DNA from: Methanomassiliicoccales archaeon PtaU1.Bin030
GTDB lineage: Archaea > Thermoplasmatota > Thermoplasmata > Methanomassiliicoccales > Methanomassiliicoccaceae
Reading direction: 5' to 3'
DNA length: 7,402 nt
Assembly (NCBI GenBank): GCA_002067635.1
Contig: MVRB01000159.1
Coordinates: 1-7,402 of the forward strand
The notes under the pieces were generated by a model. That model worked only from the letters and a program-made list of their open reading frames with translations, did no database searches and was not told the origin of the DNA. Position numbers and translations under genes: made by a program. Of the stretch, positions 5,409-7,402 are shown in pieces (position 1 is the first letter of the stretch; each line of letters starts with the position of its first letter).

Positions 5409-6342
5409 GAAGTTCGTAGAGGAGCAGATAGAGGAGATGAGAGCCAAGATCAAGGGCAGGGCGATCATCGCCTGCTCTGGGGGTGTGGACAGCACCGTGG
5501 CCGCCGTCCTGGTGTCACGTGCCATAGGAGACCAGCTGCTGACCGTGTATGTCAATAACGGCTTCATGAGGAAGGGCGAGACCGAGGCGGTGGCCAAGAT
5601 GTTCGACTCCCTCGGCATCAACTATCGCCTGGTCGATGCCAGCGATGAGTTCTTCGATGCTCTGAAGGGCGTTACCGACCCTGAGACGAAGAGGAAGATA
5701 ATCGGCGAGAGGTTCATCCGGGTGTTCGAGCGCACCGCCAAGGAGTACGGGGCCGAGTACCTGGTGCAGGGGACCATCGCCCCCGACTGGATCGAGAGCG
5801 GTGACGGGGTCAGGGACGTCATCAAGAGCCACCATAACGTCGGAGGCCTGCCCAAGGACTTCAACATGAAGCTCGTGGAGCCTCTGAGGGACCTCTATAA
5901 GGACGAGGTCAGGAAGGTCGCCCGGTACCTCAACGTGGAGGTGGCCGAGCGCCAGCCGTTCCCCGGCCCCGCTCTGGCCATACGCGTGCTGGGAGAGCCG
6001 ACCAGGGAGGCCGTTAATATTGTGAGGGAGGCCTGCGCCATAGTGGAGGAGGAGATCGAGAAGGCCGCCAGAGAGGGGAAGATGGAGCTCCCCTGGCAGT
6101 ACTTTGCGGTGCTCCTGCCCTGCCAGTCCGTTGGCGTTCAGGGTGACAACCGCGCTTATGGCAGGACGATCGCTGTGCGGTCGGTGGAATCCATCGACGG
6201 CATGAGCGCATCTTACTCCAAGATACCGCACGAGGTGCTGGAGCACATCTCGGTGCGCATCACCAACGAGATGAAGAGCGACGTCAACCGCGTGGTCTAT
6301 GACATCACGCACAAACCACCCGCGACCGTGGAATGGGAATAG
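5395..6342 (+). CDS. guaAb: GMP synthase subunit B (ATP pyrophosphatase)
   Basis: Archaeal stand-alone synthetase subunit that adenylates XMP and aminates it to GMP with ammonia from the separate glutaminase subunit GuaAa, which is not in this window. The 315 residues carry the PP-loop SGGVDST at 28-34, VNNGFMRKGE at 53-62, the lid region (IIGERFIRVF, 102-111), QGTIAPDWIESG at 125-136, IKSHHNVGGLP at 143-153, RQPFPGPALAIRV at 186-198 and the C-terminal dimerisation domain. It ends with the family's usual KPPATVEWE, so the protein is complete. The start at 5395 follows a strong ribosome site. The stop is TAG, the only TAG among the ten stops visible here. In an organism that reads TAG as pyrrolysine the frame would continue 41 codons to a TGA at 6466-6468. 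Confidence 0.97.
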   Translation: MFKPEKFVEEQIEEMRAKIKGRAIIACSGGVDSTVAAVLVSRAIGDQLLTVYVNNGFMRKGETEAVAKMFDSLGINYRLVDASDEFFDALKGVTDPETKRKIIGERFIRVFERTAKEYGAEYLVQGTIAPDWIESGDGVRDVIKSHHNVGGLPKDFNMKLVEPLRDLYKDEVRKVARYLNVEVAERQPFPGPALAIRVLGEPTREAVNIVREACAIVEEEIEKAAREGKMELPWQYFAVLLPCQSVGVQGDNRAYGRTIAVRSVESIDGMSASYSKIPHEVLEHISVRITNEMKSDVNRVVYDITHKPPATVEWE

Positions 6343-6660
6343 CCAGCAGCTATCCGTAAAGATAGAGGCTTATCATTACAAACCCCATTTTCCCTTGGGA
6401 GGAGGACAATAGGCCGGCCTATAGCGGCCCTGATCGATATGTTCTTAGACGCGTCGCATCGAGATTGACGCGCAGCGCGCCGTTAGGATTGTACCGCCCG
6501 TCAACTGGAGGCGTTCTTGCGGCTGCCGGAGGGCAGCGCCCGAGCCCGTCTCTCGCCGGTGGTCACGGCGGATCCCCCTTCCGGCCGGAGTTCCCCGAAA
6601 GTGACCGAAAGTGCCCGCCGCATCGAGAAGTACTTCAAGTCCGGCAGGCATTTAACAGTT
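6343..6660. other. Gene-free stretch; GC-rich part dense in palindromes and nested inverted repeats
   Basis: No convincing gene. Just after guaAb come a weak hairpin (CTATC 6350-6354 with GATAG 6361-6365) and a T4 run (6388-6391), possibly a weak terminator. From 6409 onward the DNA is rich in dyads: ATAGGCCGGCCTAT (6409-6422), CGCGTC/GACGCG (6450-6455, 6467-6472), CGCGC-A-GCGCG (6469-6479), GCTGCC/GGCAGC (6522-6527, 6532-6537), CGCCG/CGGCG (6554-6558, 6566-6570), TCCGGCCGGA (6580-6589) and GAAGTACTTC (6627-6636). Two longer-range pairs nest: CTGCCGGA (6523-6530) with TCCGGCAG (6640-6647), enclosing CGGCGG (6566-6571) with CCGCCG (6615-6620). This could be a structured RNA, a dispersed repeat or a decayed gene; I recognise none. 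I saw no tRNA, SRP RNA or RNase P RNA motifs. Confidence 0.4.
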
Positions 6661-6667
6661 TTATTAA

Positions 6668-6686
6668 CGGATAAAATATTTATCCG
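6668..6686 (+). promoter_or_regulatory. Promoter with perfect dyad before the exported-protein gene
   Basis: CGGATAAA-ATA-TTTATCCG is a perfect inverted repeat with 8-base arms and a 3-base centre. Its AT-rich core (about 6671-6682) is centred some 23 bases before the ATG at 6700, where a TATA box for a leaderless or nearly leaderless message should be. A regulator bound here would cover the TATA box, so repression is the simplest reading. The dyad is symmetric, so it could also serve leftward transcription. Confidence 0.55.
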
Positions 6687-6699
6687 ATCTTAAGGGAAC

Positions 6700-7317
6700 A
6701 TGGCTCTTCGAAAGATTGCTTGGATCAAGATCGGTGTCGCCCTGGCCTTGGCGACGGTCCTGGGGGCCGTCGCCTATGGAAGCCTGGCTCATCAGCCAGA
6801 GGGCAGCTCCGATCATTATGCGGACAGGCCGACGTTCTACAATCTGCCGGCCGCCGTCTACAGCAACTCCTCGTACACCGAGCAGGTCCGAGAGCACATC
6901 TCCAACTGCACCTTCGAGTACGATCTCACCGACAATGTCTCTCATATCGTCAGCGCTCCCAACGACGTCCCGATCATCGTGGACGGGTACTCCACTGACC
7001 TTTTCAACGGCGCGCTGGTGGAAGCCTGCTCCCAGGCGCTCCTAAACGGTAGTATCGTCTTCGCTCTGTGGGAGCACGCGGGCGACTTCATGATGCAGGT
7101 CTATATGGTATCGTACGGAAGGGACCACGGAGGCTACGGTGATGAGACCCCGTCAGTGGTCGGCTTCTGGGGCAGCAACGGCTTCCAGCCCAGCGAGCAC
7201 CTGGTCATTGAGAACTTCGACGTCAGCGACCCTTCCATGACCACCTTGACCCAGACCTACGAGTGGAGTATCAGGACGGTGCACGACCAGCTGTTCCATC
7301 CCACCCTGTATCCGTGA
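6700..7317 (+). CDS. Exported or membrane-anchored protein of unknown function
   Basis: I do not recognise the family. The 205-residue product begins with a short basic stretch (MALRKIAWIK) and one hydrophobic segment at about 11-30, a signal peptide or N-terminal anchor. AVA at 23-25 and SLA at 28-30 are possible cleavage ends, and there is no lipobox cysteine. The rest is soluble, acidic and rich in aromatic residues. It has four N-glycosylation sequons (N56, N69, N79, N116) and just two cysteines (C70, C110), which could form a disulfide outside the cell. No catalytic motif is evident. The ATG at 6700 fits the promoter spacing; AAGGGA upstream is only a weak ribosome site. The gene stands alone, with its own dyad-bearing promoter, and converges on the gene at the right edge. 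Confidence 0.75.
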   Translation: MALRKIAWIKIGVALALATVLGAVAYGSLAHQPEGSSDHYADRPTFYNLPAAVYSNSSYTEQVREHISNCTFEYDLTDNVSHIVSAPNDVPIIVDGYSTDLFNGALVEACSQALLNGSIVFALWEHAGDFMMQVYMVSYGRDHGGYGDETPSVVGFWGSNGFQPSEHLVIENFDVSDPSMTTLTQTYEWSIRTVHDQLFHPTLYP

Positions 7318-7342
7318 GGGGGCGGTCGGCGGTCCAAGAGGT

Positions 7343-7402
7343 TCAATCGATCAGGGCCTCCACCTCGTCCAGCGTGGTGATGACATGGTCGGCCTCCACC
7401 TC
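7343..7402 (-). CDS. C-terminal end of a minus-strand gene, cut by window edge
   Basis: Minus-strand reading gives 19 residues, EVEADHVITTLDEVEALID, and then a TGA (7345-7343). The pattern of ADxVI followed by a short acidic amphipathic helix at the very end resembles the tails of HAD-superfamily phosphatases, but so little is visible that the family is only a suggestion. It converges with the exported-protein gene, leaving 25 bases between their stops. Confidence 0.55.
   Translation of the reverse strand, partial: EVEADHVITTLDEVEALID

Noticed and set aside
6391..6400. TCCC-TT-GGGA hairpin after guaAb
   Set aside because: A two-base loop is too tight for a stable RNA hairpin, and the arms are only four bases.
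6445..6674. Short open frames on both strands in the GC-rich gap, including a minus-strand frame reading TTGERRARALPSGSRKNASS
   Set aside because: No ribosome site, no recognised family, and arginine/proline-rich composition typical of non-coding GC-rich DNA; kept only as a possible decayed gene.
7376..7382. GTGATGA resembling a C box of a C/D guide RNA
   Set aside because: It lies within the coding tail of the minus-strand gene, and no D box partner is visible before the window ends.
1..7402. CRISPR array, tRNA, rRNA, insertion sequence or integrase
   Set aside because: No regularly spaced repeats, no tRNA T-loop context, no rRNA signature and no transposase or recombinase motif were found on either strand.

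Overview
This window looks like ordinary chromosomal DNA from a euryarchaeon-grade archaeon. The evidence is TFIIB (TFB), Gar1, the archaeal-only phosphopantothenate synthetase, an archaeal-type S-adenosylhomocysteinase, a stand-alone GMP synthase subunit B, AT-rich TATA/BRE promoters and few bacterial-type signals. GC-rich coding with AGG arginine codons and this gene set would suit a member of the Thermoplasmatota such as a Methanomassiliicoccales relative, but that placement is inference from memory and no lineage-specific gene is present.

Layout. Positions 1-1119 (minus strand) hold gar1 followed by tfb, overlapping by 35 bases and running off the left edge. A divergent AT-rich promoter region (about 1120-1282) separates them from a plus-strand run: phosphopantothenate synthetase (1283-2029), S-adenosyl/inosylhomocysteine hydrolase (2061-3299) and a PfkB nucleoside kinase joined to it by an ATGA overlap (3296-4222). 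A well-formed BRE/TATA promoter then starts a two-gene unit: a stand-alone Lrp/AsnC ligand-binding (RAM) domain protein (4311-4544) and a three-helix membrane protein (4559-4864). Next come purE (4929-5408) and guaAb (5395-6342), which overlap. A 357-base stretch without a convincing gene follows; its GC-rich middle is full of palindromes and nested inverted repeats. It ends in an AT-rich promoter with a perfect 19-base dyad in front of an unrecognised exported protein (6700-7317). The last 60 bases are the tail of a convergent minus-strand gene.

How the genes fit together. Much of the middle concerns purine and methyl-cycle housekeeping. The hydrolase releases homocysteine plus adenosine or inosine, the coupled kinase can return the nucleoside to AMP or IMP, PurE works in IMP synthesis and GuaAb converts XMP to GMP. 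Phosphopantothenate synthetase feeds CoA synthesis. The left operon combines general transcription initiation with rRNA pseudouridylation machinery.

I see no defence system, mobile element, CRISPR array, tRNA or rRNA. The parts most worth a second look are the palindrome-dense intergenic element (6409-6660), the dyad over the promoter of the orphan exported protein, the adenine-pocket substitutions in the hydrolase, and the TAG stop of guaAb if this lineage decodes TAG as pyrrolysine.
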